Assembly: GCA_016699855.1 (NCBI GenBank) | Contig: CP064988.1 | Location: 1,826,501 to 1,890,500 of the forward strand | Origin: Rhodospirillales bacterium | GTDB lineage: Bacteria > Pseudomonadota > Alphaproteobacteria > Reyranellales > Reyranellaceae | Reading direction: 5' to 3' | Length of the DNA stretch: 64,000 nt | In this document: in pieces, positions 49,129 to 57,164 of the stretch | Layout of the letters: every line of letters starts with the position of its first letter | How positions within the stretch are numbered: position 1 is the stretch's first letter | Program-made: the position numbers and the translations under genes | Notes under the pieces: generated by a model | What the model was told of the DNA's origin: nothing | Database searches by the model: none | The model's input: only the letters and a program-made list of their open reading frames with translations

Positions 49129-50775
49129 TCACGCCGCCAGCGCGCCGCGCGGCTGGGCGCGGCGGTAGCCCAGCGCCTCGGCGATGTGCAGACGGCGCAC
49201 CGCGTCGCTGCCGTCGAGATCGGCCAGGGTGCGCGCGACGCGCAGGGTGCGCGCATAGCCGCGCGCCGACAGACGCAGCCGCTCCGTCGCCTGGGCCAGC
49301 AGCGCCGCGCCGGGCGCGTCGGGCGTCGCGACCGCGGCGAGGATGTCGCCATCGGCGTCGGCGTTGCAGGTCGGGACGCGTGGCACCGCGGCCGCGCCAT
49401 CGGAGTCGCCGGCCGACGACGACGCCTCGACGCCCCGCTTGGCGATCTCCGCGAACCGCGCGCGCTGCGCTTGGCGGGCCACCGCGACGCGGGCCGCGAC
49501 ATCGGCGCTGCGCTCCGCCGGCGGCGGCAGCGATAGGTCGGCGGGGCTGACGGCGGGCACATCGATCACCAGGTCCAGCCGGTCCCAGAGCGGCCCCGAC
49601 ACGCGACCCTGGTAGTCGGCGACGCAGCGCGGCTGCCGCGCGCAGGCGCGCGAAGGATCGTCGGCGCCGCCGCAGCGGCACGGGTTCATCGCCGCCACCA
49701 GGCAGACCTTGGCGGGGAAGGTGACATGGGCGTTGGCGCGCGCCACCACGACGCGGCCGGTCTCCAGCGGCTGGCGCAGCGCCTCCAGCGCCATGCGGTT
49801 GAACTCCGGCAGCTCGTCGAGGAACAGCACGCCGCGGTGCGCCAGCGACATCTCGCCCGGCCGCACGCGCAGACCGCCGCCGACCAGCGCCGCCAGGGTC
49901 GCGGAATGGTGCGGGTCGCGGAACGGCCGCCGCCGCGTCAGGCGGCCCTCGGGCAGCTCGCCGGCCAGCGACTGCAGCATGCTGACCTCGAGCGCCTCCT
50001 CCGGCTCGAGCGGCGGCAGCAGGCCGGGCAGCCGCGCCGCCAGCATCGACTTGCCGGCGCCGGGCGGGCCGATCATCAGCAGATTGTGGCCGCCGGCCGC
50101 CGTCACCTCGAGCGCGCGCTTGGCCGATTCCTGGCCCTTCACGTCGCGCAGATCGGGATAGCTCGCGGCGTCCTCCGCCAGCAGCGCCGCCGGCGGCGTC
50201 AACACCTGCGTGCCTTTGAGGTGGTTGATCAGCGCCAGCAGCGAGGGCGCGGCGATCACCTCGCCGCAGCGCGCCGCGCGGCGGCCGCCGGCCTCATCGT
50301 CCTCGCCGGCGGCGTCGACCGCGTCGAAGCCGCCCCACGCCGCCTCGCCGCCGCACGACGCCGGGCAGATGACGCCGCGGCCGCCGCCGGCGGCGTGGAC
50401 GGCCGCCGGCAGCACGCCGGCGACGCGGGTGAGCGCGCCGTCCAGCGCCAGCTCGCCCAGCGCGACGTAGCCCTCGAGGATGTCCGGCGGCACGACGCCG
50501 ATCGCCGCCATCAGCGCCAGCGCGATCGGCAGGTCGTAGTGCGAACCCTCCTTGGCGAGATCGGCCGGCGAGAGGTTGACGATGATGCGCCGGGGCGGCA
50601 GTCCCAGCCCGAGCGCCGCCAGCGCCGCGCGCACCCGCTCCCGGCTCTCGCCCACCGCCTTGTCCGGCAACCCGACCACGGCGAAGGCCGGCACGCCGGG
50701 TGAGATCTGCACCTGCACGTCGATCGGCACGACCTCCATGCCCTGGAACGCCACCGTGCGGATACGCGCGACCAT
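49129..50775 (-). CDS. comM: YifB/ComM family Mg-chelatase-like AAA ATPase
   Basis: A 548-residue ATPase of the ComM/YifB family, which in other bacteria is a helicase that promotes branch migration during natural transformation. It has an N-terminal Lon-protease-like domain (about 1-190, FAVVGLPDKAVGESRERVRA), an AAA domain with Walker A GPPGAGKS, Walker B GVLFLDELPEF and the family motif AAMNPCRCG, and a C-terminal helical domain (SARGYARTLRVARTLADLDG). The ATG at 50775 follows GGAGGG. It is convergent with the dienelactone hydrolase gene. Confidence 0.95.
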   Translation of the reverse strand: MVARIRTVAFQGMEVVPIDVQVQISPGVPAFAVVGLPDKAVGESRERVRAALAALGLGLPPRRIIVNLSPADLAKEGSHYDLPIALALMAAIGVVPPDILEGYVALGELALDGALTRVAGVLPAAVHAAGGGRGVICPASCGGEAAWGGFDAVDAAGEDDEAGGRRAARCGEVIAAPSLLALINHLKGTQVLTPPAALLAEDAASYPDLRDVKGQESAKRALEVTAAGGHNLLMIGPPGAGKSMLAARLPGLLPPLEPEEALEVSMLQSLAGELPEGRLTRRRPFRDPHHSATLAALVGGGLRVRPGEMSLAHRGVLFLDELPEFNRMALEALRQPLETGRVVVARANAHVTFPAKVCLVAAMNPCRCGGADDPSRACARQPRCVADYQGRVSGPLWDRLDLVIDVPAVSPADLSLPPPAERSADVAARVAVARQAQRARFAEIAKRGVEASSSAGDSDGAAAVPRVPTCNADADGDILAAVATPDAPGAALLAQATERLRLSARGYARTLRVARTLADLDGSDAVRRLHIAEALGYRRAQPRGALAA

Positions 50776-50933
50776 CCCGATCCCTCCTGCCCCTCTGCCA
50801 CTCAACATAAGAATGAATCGTGAACAATAAAATATACCTTTGGTTGCAATCGACATCGTCCGAACACGGCCGCCCGCCGTGGTGTAAGGTCGACGCGCAC
50901 GGGCGGCACGACCCGCGATCCTTGGAGGGAACG

Positions 50934-51554
50934 ATGATTTTCGAGATGCGCACCTATCTGCTGAAGCCGGGCACGGCGCCGCAGGTCGAGGAGCTGTTCG
51001 CGGCGTCGATCGCCGGGCGCACCAGATTCTCGCGGCTGGGCGGCTACTGGCGCACCGAGGTCGGCACGCTCAACCAGATCATCCACGTGTGGCCCTACGC
51101 CGACTCCGCCGAGCGCGACCGGGTGCGCGCCGAGGCGGTCAAGAGCGGCGCCTGGCCGCCGAAGATCGCGGACTTCGTGCTCGACATGGAGACCAAGATC
51201 CTGCACCCCGCGCCGTTCTCGCCGCATTTCGAGCCGGGCGAGCACGGCGGCATCTACGAGTTCCGCACCTACACCTACGGTCCCGGCGCGATCCCGAAGG
51301 TGGTCGAGGCGTGGGCGCCCCGGATCAAGGACCGCGCCGCGGTCTCGCCGCTGATCTTCGCGGGCTTCACCGATATCGGGCCGCTCAACCAGTGGGTCCA
51401 TGTCTGGGCCTACAAGGACATGGGCGAGCGCGAGCGGCTGCGCGCCCAGGCGATGAAGCCCGGCAGCTGGCCGCCGCCGCGCGGCGAAGGCGTGGTCATG
51501 CACAGGATGGAGAACTGCTTCGCCGTGCCGGCGAAGTTCTCGCCGCTGCGCTGA
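50934..51554 (+). CDS. NIPSNAP family protein
   Basis: A 206-residue protein made of two similar NIPSNAP-type alpha/beta ferredoxin-like halves (IFEMRTYLLKPGTAPQVEELF and IYEFRTYTYGPGAIPKVVEAW; each later has a NQ-I/W-HVW-Y motif: LNQIIHVWPY and LNQWVHVWAY). GGAGGGA precedes the ATG. Function is unknown; such proteins often accompany catabolic genes, as here (a flavin monooxygenase follows). Confidence 0.93.
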   Translation: MIFEMRTYLLKPGTAPQVEELFAASIAGRTRFSRLGGYWRTEVGTLNQIIHVWPYADSAERDRVRAEAVKSGAWPPKIADFVLDMETKILHPAPFSPHFEPGEHGGIYEFRTYTYGPGAIPKVVEAWAPRIKDRAAVSPLIFAGFTDIGPLNQWVHVWAYKDMGERERLRAQAMKPGSWPPPRGEGVVMHRMENCFAVPAKFSPLR

Positions 51555-51631
51555 CGCCGCCGAAGCCGGCTCCCCGGCGTCCGGTTCCATTCGCTTCCCC
51601 GGCCCGACGGGCCCTACCAACGGAGACGGCT

Positions 51632-51880
51632 ATGGCGAAGAAGCCCACCGAGCAGGCGGAGTTCAACTTCAAGCGGGCCGAGGAGGCGGCGATGTCGATC
51701 GTCAACGGGCTCAAGCCCAAGAACGATCCGACCTCGACCATCCACTACAACACCTCGGTCGGCATCACCCATCTCGCGCGCGGGATGGGGCACCTCGCGG
51801 TCGGCCTGCGCGCGACCTACCTCCTGCTCGAGGAGGTCAACCGCAAGCTCGACGCGCAGGCGCGCGGCGGCCGCGCCTAG
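51632..51880 (+). CDS. Small conserved-looking protein, function unknown
   Basis: An 82-residue hydrophilic-to-amphipathic protein with helices FNFKRAEEAAMSIVNGLKPK and GMGHLAVGLRATYLLLEEVN. No signal peptide or known motif. It has its own ribosome binding site (GGAG, eight bases upstream), typical third-position G/C bias, and lies between the NIPSNAP and FAD monooxygenase genes in the same direction, so it is probably real and co-transcribed. Confidence 0.7.
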   Translation: MAKKPTEQAEFNFKRAEEAAMSIVNGLKPKNDPTSTIHYNTSVGITHLARGMGHLAVGLRATYLLLEEVNRKLDAQARGGRA

Positions 51881-51930
51881 GCGGCGCGCGCCGTCTCCTT
51901 CGACCACCGTCACCGGCGAGCGCGACGACC

Positions 51931-53136
51931 ATGCCCTCTTCCGAACCCATCCTGATCGCCGGCGGCGGCATCGGCGGTCTAGCCGCCGCCGTCGGACTGG
52001 CGCGCAAGGGCCGCCGCGTCGTCGTGCTGGAGAAGGCGTCGGCGCTGGGCGAGATCGGCGCCGGCATCCAGCTCGGGCCCAACGCGTTCCACGCCTTCGA
52101 CTATCTCGGGGTCGGCGACGCCGCGCGCGCGATGGCGGTCTACATCGACAAACTGCGCCTGATGGACGCGATGACCGGCGCGGAGATCGCCCACGTCCCG
52201 CTCGACGCGCCCTTCCGCGAACGCTTCGGCAATCCCTACGGCGTCGTCCACCGCGGCGACCTGCACGCGGTCTTCCTGCGCGCCTGCCGCGAGAGTCCGC
52301 TGGTCGAACTGCGCACGGCGGCGGAGGTCGTCGACTACGACCAGGATGGCGATGGCGTGCGCGCCATCCTCGCCGACGGCGCGCGCGTCGACGGCGCCGC
52401 GCTGATCGGCGCCGACGGACTGTGGTCGAAAGTGCGCGCCAAGGTGGTCGGCGACGGCCCGCCGCGCGTCACCGGCCACACGACCTACCGCTCCGTGATC
52501 CCGACCGAGCGCATGCCCGAGGATCTGCGCTGGAACGCCGCCACGCTATGGGCCGGCCCGAAGTGCCACATCGTCCATTACCCGCTGTCGGGCTGGAAGG
52601 TGTTCAACCTCGTGGTCACCTACCACAACGACGCGCCGGAGCCGGTCGCCGGCAAGCCGGTCTCGGCCGACGAGGTGCGCGCCGGCTTCGCGCATGTCGC
52701 CGACGTGGCGCGCGGCATCATCGACCACGGCGTTGACTGGAAGCTGTGGGTCCTGTGCGACCGCGATCCGGTGCTGGAATGGGTCGACGGCCGCGTGGCG
52801 CTGCTGGGCGACGCCGCGCACCCGACGTTGCAGTACATGGCGCAGGGCGCCTGCATGGCGATGGAGGACGCGGTCTGCCTGAGCCACGAGGTCGACGCGG
52901 CGCCCGAGGATCTGCCGCGCGCGCTCCGGACCTACCGCGACCGGCGCGTCCACCGCACCGCGCGCATCCAGATCCAGTCGCGCCTGGTCGGCGACCACAT
53001 CTACCACCCCGCCGGCGGCCACGCCGCGCTGCGCAACGCCATCATGGGCGCCATGTCGGCCGCCGACTACTACGACAGCCTGCAATGGCTCTACGGCGGC
53101 ACCGGCCTCGCCGGCGGCGCGGCGGCGGTGCGGTAG
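51931..53136 (+). CDS. FAD-dependent aromatic hydroxylase (3-hydroxybenzoate 6-monooxygenase-like)
   Basis: A 401-residue class A flavoprotein monooxygenase that hydroxylates aromatic acids with NAD(P)H and O2. It shows the FAD dinucleotide motif AGGGIGGLAAAVGLA (11-25), GEIGAGIQLGPNAF, GADGLWSKVRAK and the second FAD motif LLGDAAHPTLQYMAQGACMA. The conserved C-terminal part (RTARIQIQSRLVGDHIYHPAGG) is most like 3-hydroxybenzoate 6-hydroxylases, which feed the gentisate pathway. No gentisate dioxygenase is in the window. Confidence 0.93.
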   Translation: MPSSEPILIAGGGIGGLAAAVGLARKGRRVVVLEKASALGEIGAGIQLGPNAFHAFDYLGVGDAARAMAVYIDKLRLMDAMTGAEIAHVPLDAPFRERFGNPYGVVHRGDLHAVFLRACRESPLVELRTAAEVVDYDQDGDGVRAILADGARVDGAALIGADGLWSKVRAKVVGDGPPRVTGHTTYRSVIPTERMPEDLRWNAATLWAGPKCHIVHYPLSGWKVFNLVVTYHNDAPEPVAGKPVSADEVRAGFAHVADVARGIIDHGVDWKLWVLCDRDPVLEWVDGRVALLGDAAHPTLQYMAQGACMAMEDAVCLSHEVDAAPEDLPRALRTYRDRRVHRTARIQIQSRLVGDHIYHPAGGHAALRNAIMGAMSAADYYDSLQWLYGGTGLAGGAAAVR

Positions 53137-53157
53137 GGCGGCTTCAACCTGCCCCAT

Positions 53158-53226
53158 CTGTCATCCCGAGCGCAGCGAGGGATCCAAGGGTGGCGACTGG
53201 ATCCCTCGCTGCGCTCGGGATGACAG
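53158..53226. repeat. Perfect 29-bp inverted repeat
   Basis: Arms 53158-53186 and 53198-53226 are perfect inverted copies (CTGTCATCCCGAGCGCAGCG ... on the left), with an 11-base centre. It lies between the monooxygenase gene and the convergent hydrolase gene, where it could form a long stem in transcripts from either side. It resembles a repeat known from many proteobacterial intergenic regions. Confidence 0.85.
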
Positions 53227-53286
53227 TCAGGGCTGGGTCATCCGGGGCGAACGGTTCTTCGCGCCGCAGGCCGCGCGGCCGCGCGC

Positions 53287-54096
53287 TCAGCCGCCGCGCG
53301 CCAGGCGCGTGACCTCGGCGAGGACGGCCGGATCGCGGAACGCGGCGTTGTGGTCGGCGCCGGGCAGGATCGTCGCGGTGGCGCGCAGGCCGCGCGCGGC
53401 CAGCGACGCTGCGTAGTCGCGCGCCAGATACGGCTGCGTGTTGTCGTCGCGCTCGCCGGTGATGGCCGAGACCACGGTGTTCGCGGGCACCCGCGCCGCG
53501 TAGGTCGACGGCGATTCGCTGCGGCTCCACGGGCGGCGCCCCTCCCGCCAGCGGGCGATGTCGCAGGGGCAGGCGACGAGGACCGCCGCGTCCGCCACGC
53601 CGGGATGGCGGCCGAGGATCACGCCGGCGGTGGCCGCGCCGCCGGAATGGCCGACGAGCACCACGCGCGCGGCGCGGTGGTGCGCCTTCAGCGCCGCCAC
53701 GGCGCCGGCGACGGCGTCGATGTTGGCGGCGGTGTACTGGTCGACGCGGCCGTGGTTGCTGCCGCTCGAGGCACCGCCGGCGCCGTCGTCGTAACCGGGC
53801 CGCACGAGCGCGACGACGACCGCGCCGGGGATGGCGTTGGCGAAGGTCTCGGCGATCGGGAGGTGGTAGCGCGCCGGCCCGCCCGACGAGACGTCGCCGT
53901 GCAGCACGACGACGAGGACCGGCCGCGCGCCGCCGGCGCCGTAGGTCCGCAGCGCCAGGCACTCGCCAGCGCCGGTGGCCCGCGTAAGGTTGTCCGGCGA
54001 GGCGCAGGGCGCGGCGGACGCAGCCGCCGGCGCGGCGAGCGCGAGGGTGGCGGACGCGGCGGCGAGAAGGCGGCGGAAGGACGATGCGACTTCCAT
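53287..54096 (-). CDS. Exported alpha/beta hydrolase (esterase-like)
   Basis: A 269-residue hydrolase with a signal peptide (FRRLLAAASATLALAAPAAASA, cleavage near residue 29), so probably periplasmic or secreted. The nucleophile elbow is VGHSGG, the acid may be in TGERDDNT and the His is in LPGADHNAAF. Several Cys (CASP, GECLAL, ACPC) may form disulphides. It resembles polyhydroxyalkanoate depolymerase/feruloyl esterase-like lineages only loosely. It lies 41 bases after the nitronate monooxygenase stop on the same strand. Confidence 0.88.
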   Translation of the reverse strand: MEVASSFRRLLAAASATLALAAPAAASAAPCASPDNLTRATGAGECLALRTYGAGGARPVLVVVLHGDVSSGGPARYHLPIAETFANAIPGAVVVALVRPGYDDGAGGASSGSNHGRVDQYTAANIDAVAGAVAALKAHHRAARVVLVGHSGGAATAGVILGRHPGVADAAVLVACPCDIARWREGRRPWSRSESPSTYAARVPANTVVSAITGERDDNTQPYLARDYAASLAARGLRATATILPGADHNAAFRDPAVLAEVTRLARGG

Positions 54097-54137
54097 GCGA
54101 CGACGCGCTCCCCATGTGGCGCCGACGCCCGCGGCGC

Positions 54138-55274
54138 TCAATCCGCGACGGTTCCCGCCAGACGTTCCACCGCCTCGGCGTAGTCGCGCATGAAATCGTA
54201 GACGACCTCGCGGGCCGATGTCTCGACGTTCATCAGCCCGACCGCCTGGCCGACGTAGTACGTGGCCAGCGCCTGGGCGCCTGGGTGGCCGCCCTCGGCC
54301 AGCTTGTCGACCCGCGCCAGCGCCCGCTTCGCGACGAGTCCCTGCAGCGGCATCGGCAGCGGATCTGGCGCGCCCTCGGCGCCCCACGCGTCGGTCCATG
54401 GCGAGCGCAGCTGGCGCGTGTACTTGCCGGTGCGGCTGCGCGAGCGGACGGTGTCGCGCGACGACGCCGCCAGCATCTTGCGCTTCACGACGCCGGTCGT
54501 CTCCGCCTCCGCCGTGGTCAGCCATACCGAGCCGGTCCAGGCGCCATGCGCGCCCATCGCCATGCAGGCCGCCATCTGCCGCCCGGTGGCGATGCCGCCG
54601 GCCGCCAGCACGAACACGCCGGGGAAGCGGTCGACCGCCTCGATCACCTCCGGCACCAGCACCATCGTCGAGACTTCGCCGCAATGGCCGCCGGCCTCGG
54701 TGCCGGCGACGATGAGCACCTCGACGCCGGCCTGGGCGTGCCGGACGGCGTGCTCGCGCGCGCCGGTCAGCGCGCCCACGGGGATGCCCTTGCGCCTGGC
54801 GCGCGCGAACATCGATTCCGGCGGCACGCCCAGCGCGTTGACGATCATGCCGATGGGATGCGCGAAGGCGACGTCGAGCAGCCGTTCGGCGCCGTCGCCG
54901 CGCATGTTCTCGCCCTGGGCGTTGGTGAAGGTGCCGTCCCACAGCCCGTCGGTCGCGATCCCGTTGCGGCGCAGCAGATCCTCGACGTAGGCGCGGTGCT
55001 CCGGCGGCACGCGGGCCTCGAGCTCGGCGGCGCTCACATCGCCCTCCTTGCCCTCCATCTTGTTGGGGATCAGCAGGTCGACGCCGTAGGGCTTGCCCCG
55101 CACCTTGTCGTCGATCCACGCCAGCTCGATCTCGAGCGTCTCCGGCGTGTGGCCGACGGCGCCGAGCACGCCCATGCCGCCGGCGTTGGTCACGGCGGCG
55201 ATCACGTCGCGGCAGTGGCTGAAGGCGAACAGCGGGAACTCGATCCCGAGCCGCGCGCAGAGTGCCGATTTCAT
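54138..55274 (-). CDS. Nitronate monooxygenase family FMN enzyme
   Basis: A 378-residue FMN-binding TIM-barrel enzyme that oxidises alkyl nitronates, or a close relative. Typical elements are LGIEFPLFAFSHCRDVIAAVTNAGGMGVLG at the N-terminus, VLIVAGTEAGGHCGEV (FMN phosphate region), VFVLAAGGIATGRQMAACMAMGAHGAWTGS and KRKMLAASSRDTVRSRSRTGK near the end. The ATG at 55274 is preceded by GGAGCGGGAAC. A palindrome at 55371-55384 may regulate it. Confidence 0.93.
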   Translation of the reverse strand: MKSALCARLGIEFPLFAFSHCRDVIAAVTNAGGMGVLGAVGHTPETLEIELAWIDDKVRGKPYGVDLLIPNKMEGKEGDVSAAELEARVPPEHRAYVEDLLRRNGIATDGLWDGTFTNAQGENMRGDGAERLLDVAFAHPIGMIVNALGVPPESMFARARRKGIPVGALTGAREHAVRHAQAGVEVLIVAGTEAGGHCGEVSTMVLVPEVIEAVDRFPGVFVLAAGGIATGRQMAACMAMGAHGAWTGSVWLTTAEAETTGVVKRKMLAASSRDTVRSRSRTGKYTRQLRSPWTDAWGAEGAPDPLPMPLQGLVAKRALARVDKLAEGGHPGAQALATYYVGQAVGLMNVETSAREVVYDFMRDYAEAVERLAGTVAD

Positions 55275-55370
55275 GTTCCCGCTCCAATTGCCGGACCGCG
55301 CGGCCGATGGACTGCGCGCGACGGGAGCCGATCCCGCGGCGCGAGCTTCGCACGGGCGGCCCAGGCGATG

Positions 55371-55384
55371 GAACGTGTACGTTC
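55371..55384. promoter_or_regulatory. Operator-like palindrome
   Basis: GAACGT-GT-ACGTTC, perfect 6-bp arms, in the 289-base divergent region between the nitronate monooxygenase and OmpW genes. It is a candidate transcription factor site; the regulator is unknown. The rest of the gap shows no other clear structure. Confidence 0.35.
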
Positions 55385-55563
55385 GCCCGTCCGTCGGCGG
55401 CGCGCGTCGCGTTACGCCGGTGTTGCCGCGCGGCCACAGTGACGGCATGTCGCGATCCGGCGCGCCTCAACGTTGACTTGAGTCAACCGTCCGCCACGCC
55501 ACCGCGCCTAAGACACCGCGCATCGCGCCCGGGTGGAGGGCGCGTCGTCCGGTGGAGAGGGTT

Positions 55564-56214
55564 ATGCGTAGCGGAATTCGTGGCGTGGCGGCGGCGGCGG
55601 CAATCGGCGTCGCGGCATCGGCGGTCGGTGGCGGCGTGGCGGCGCAGGAGGCGCCGGAGGGCCAGTTCATGGTCCGCCTCCGCGCGCTCTACATGGTGCC
55701 GGCGAACAACTCGACCGCGATCCCGGCGCTCGGCGTGCCGAAGGACAAGATCAGCGTCAACGACCGGGTCTTCCCCGAGATCGATTTCAGCTACTTCATC
55801 ACGCCGAACTTCGCGGCCGAGCTCGTGCTGACCTATCCGCAGAAGCACAAGCTGAAGATCGCCGGTACGCCGATCGGATCCGTCCGCCATCTGCCGCCGA
55901 CGCTGCTCGCCCAGTACCATTTCACCGATCTGGGCGCGTTCAAGCCGTACGTCGGCGCGGGCGTGAACCTGACTCTGTTCATGAACGACAAGCTCTCGGT
56001 GGCGGGCCTGCCGCTCAAGACCCAGGGCTCCAGCTTCGGTCCCGCCCTGCAGGTCGGCGTCGACTACAAGATCAAGGACGGCTGGTACGCCAACCTCGAC
56101 GTCAAGAAGGTCTGGATCGACACCGACGTGAAGCTCAAGGCCACCGGCCAGAAGGTGGCGCGCGCCGACATCGATCCATGGCTGTTCAGCGTGGGCGTCG
56201 GCTACCGCTTCTAG
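55564..56214 (+). CDS. OmpW family outer membrane protein
   Basis: A 216-residue eight-stranded beta-barrel protein. A signal peptide (about 1-30) is followed by alternating amphipathic strands; conserved features are VRLRALYMVP, FPEIDFSYFITPNFAAELVL, LPPTLLAQYHF and the C-terminal strand ending in aromatic Phe (FSVGVGYRF), needed for barrel assembly. GGAGAGGG precedes the ATG at 55564. OmpW proteins pass small hydrophobic compounds, fitting the catabolic surroundings. Confidence 0.94.
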   Translation: MRSGIRGVAAAAAIGVAASAVGGGVAAQEAPEGQFMVRLRALYMVPANNSTAIPALGVPKDKISVNDRVFPEIDFSYFITPNFAAELVLTYPQKHKLKIAGTPIGSVRHLPPTLLAQYHFTDLGAFKPYVGAGVNLTLFMNDKLSVAGLPLKTQGSSFGPALQVGVDYKIKDGWYANLDVKKVWIDTDVKLKATGQKVARADIDPWLFSVGVGYRF

Positions 56215-56229
56215 CCGGGCGACGGACGG

Positions 56230-57063
56230 TCACGGCGGCTCGATGTAGTCGCCCGCGAGTCCCAGGATCCGCGACATCTCCTCGCCGGCGTCGCGCGTGG
56301 CGGCGGCGAACTCCTGCCGCCGGCGCCGGCCGCGTTCGGACGGCGCGGCGATCATGACGGCGGCCACCAGCGCGCGGTTGACGTCGAACACCGGCGCGCC
56401 GAATCCCCACAGGCCCTCGGCCGTCTGGTCGCGCGTCTCGGCGACGCCGGTGCGGCGGACCTCGGCGGCGACGGCGCGCAGCGTGGCGGCGTCGACGACG
56501 GTGCGCGGCGTGTAGGCGCGACGCGGCGCGTCGGCGAGGTAGCGGCGCGTGAACGCCTCGCCGCGGAACGCCATCACGACGCGGCCGGCCGCCGTGCAGT
56601 AGAGCGGCCGGCTGGTGCCGACGACGGCGGCGTAGCGGATCGCCTCGGGACCGTCGGCGATGTCCGTGTAGGTGACCTCGCGGCCGTTGGCCGCGGGCAC
56701 CGCCAGCAGCGCCGTCTCGCCGCAGCGCGCCGCCAGCGCCGGCAGCGCCGCGGCGACGCGACGGACGGCGGGCTCCCCGCGCACCAGCAGCGCGCCGAGG
56801 CGGATCGCCGCCGCCCCCAGCCGGTAGCCGCCGTGCCGGTTGACGACGTAGCCGTCGCGCTCCAGCGCCCGCAGCAGGCTGAGAAGGCTGGTTTTGGGCA
56901 GATCCAGCGCGCGGCCTAGTCCCGCGAGGGTGAGGCCGTCGCGCTCGACGGCCAGCGCCTCGATCGCCGCCATGACGCGCGACGGCGCGCGCGGGGCGCC
57001 GGCGCCCCGACGGCCGCCGCGGGCGCCCCGGTCCGCGATCTTGGCGCTTGCGCCCCCATCCAT
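56230..57063 (-). CDS. IclR family transcriptional regulator
   Basis: A 277-residue regulator: an N-terminal winged helix-turn-helix (about 30-95, LTLAGLGRALDLPKTSLLSLLRALERDGYV) and a C-terminal effector-binding domain (GTSRPLYCTAAGRVVMAF, EGLWGFGAPVFDVNRALVAAVMI). The ATG at 57063 is chosen because the upstream residues are encoded by the operator region. It diverges from an amidohydrolase gene, and a perfect palindrome lies between them, the standard IclR layout for control of the adjacent catabolic operon and of itself. Confidence 0.94.
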   Translation of the reverse strand: MDGGASAKIADRGARGGRRGAGAPRAPSRVMAAIEALAVERDGLTLAGLGRALDLPKTSLLSLLRALERDGYVVNRHGGYRLGAAAIRLGALLVRGEPAVRRVAAALPALAARCGETALLAVPAANGREVTYTDIADGPEAIRYAAVVGTSRPLYCTAAGRVVMAFRGEAFTRRYLADAPRRAYTPRTVVDAATLRAVAAEVRRTGVAETRDQTAEGLWGFGAPVFDVNRALVAAVMIAAPSERGRRRRQEFAAATRDAGEEMSRILGLAGDYIEPP

Positions 57064-57092
57064 CCGGCGGCAGTCTCCAGAAACCGATAGTT

Positions 57093-57115
57093 GAACACTG
57101 TTCCGATATCGGAAC
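57093..57115. promoter_or_regulatory. Putative IclR-family operator
   Basis: Two overlapping palindromes lie between the divergent iclR-type and amidohydrolase genes: GAACA-C-TGTTC at 57093-57103 and a perfect 16-base GTTCCGATATCGGAAC at 57100-57115. IclR-family operators are usually short palindromes of the TGTTCC...GGAACA kind, so this is the likely binding site. Confidence 0.7.
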
Positions 57116-57164
57116 GATGTCAAGAACGCCGGTCGACGCGGCGGCCGCAGCGATGGAGGAAGCG

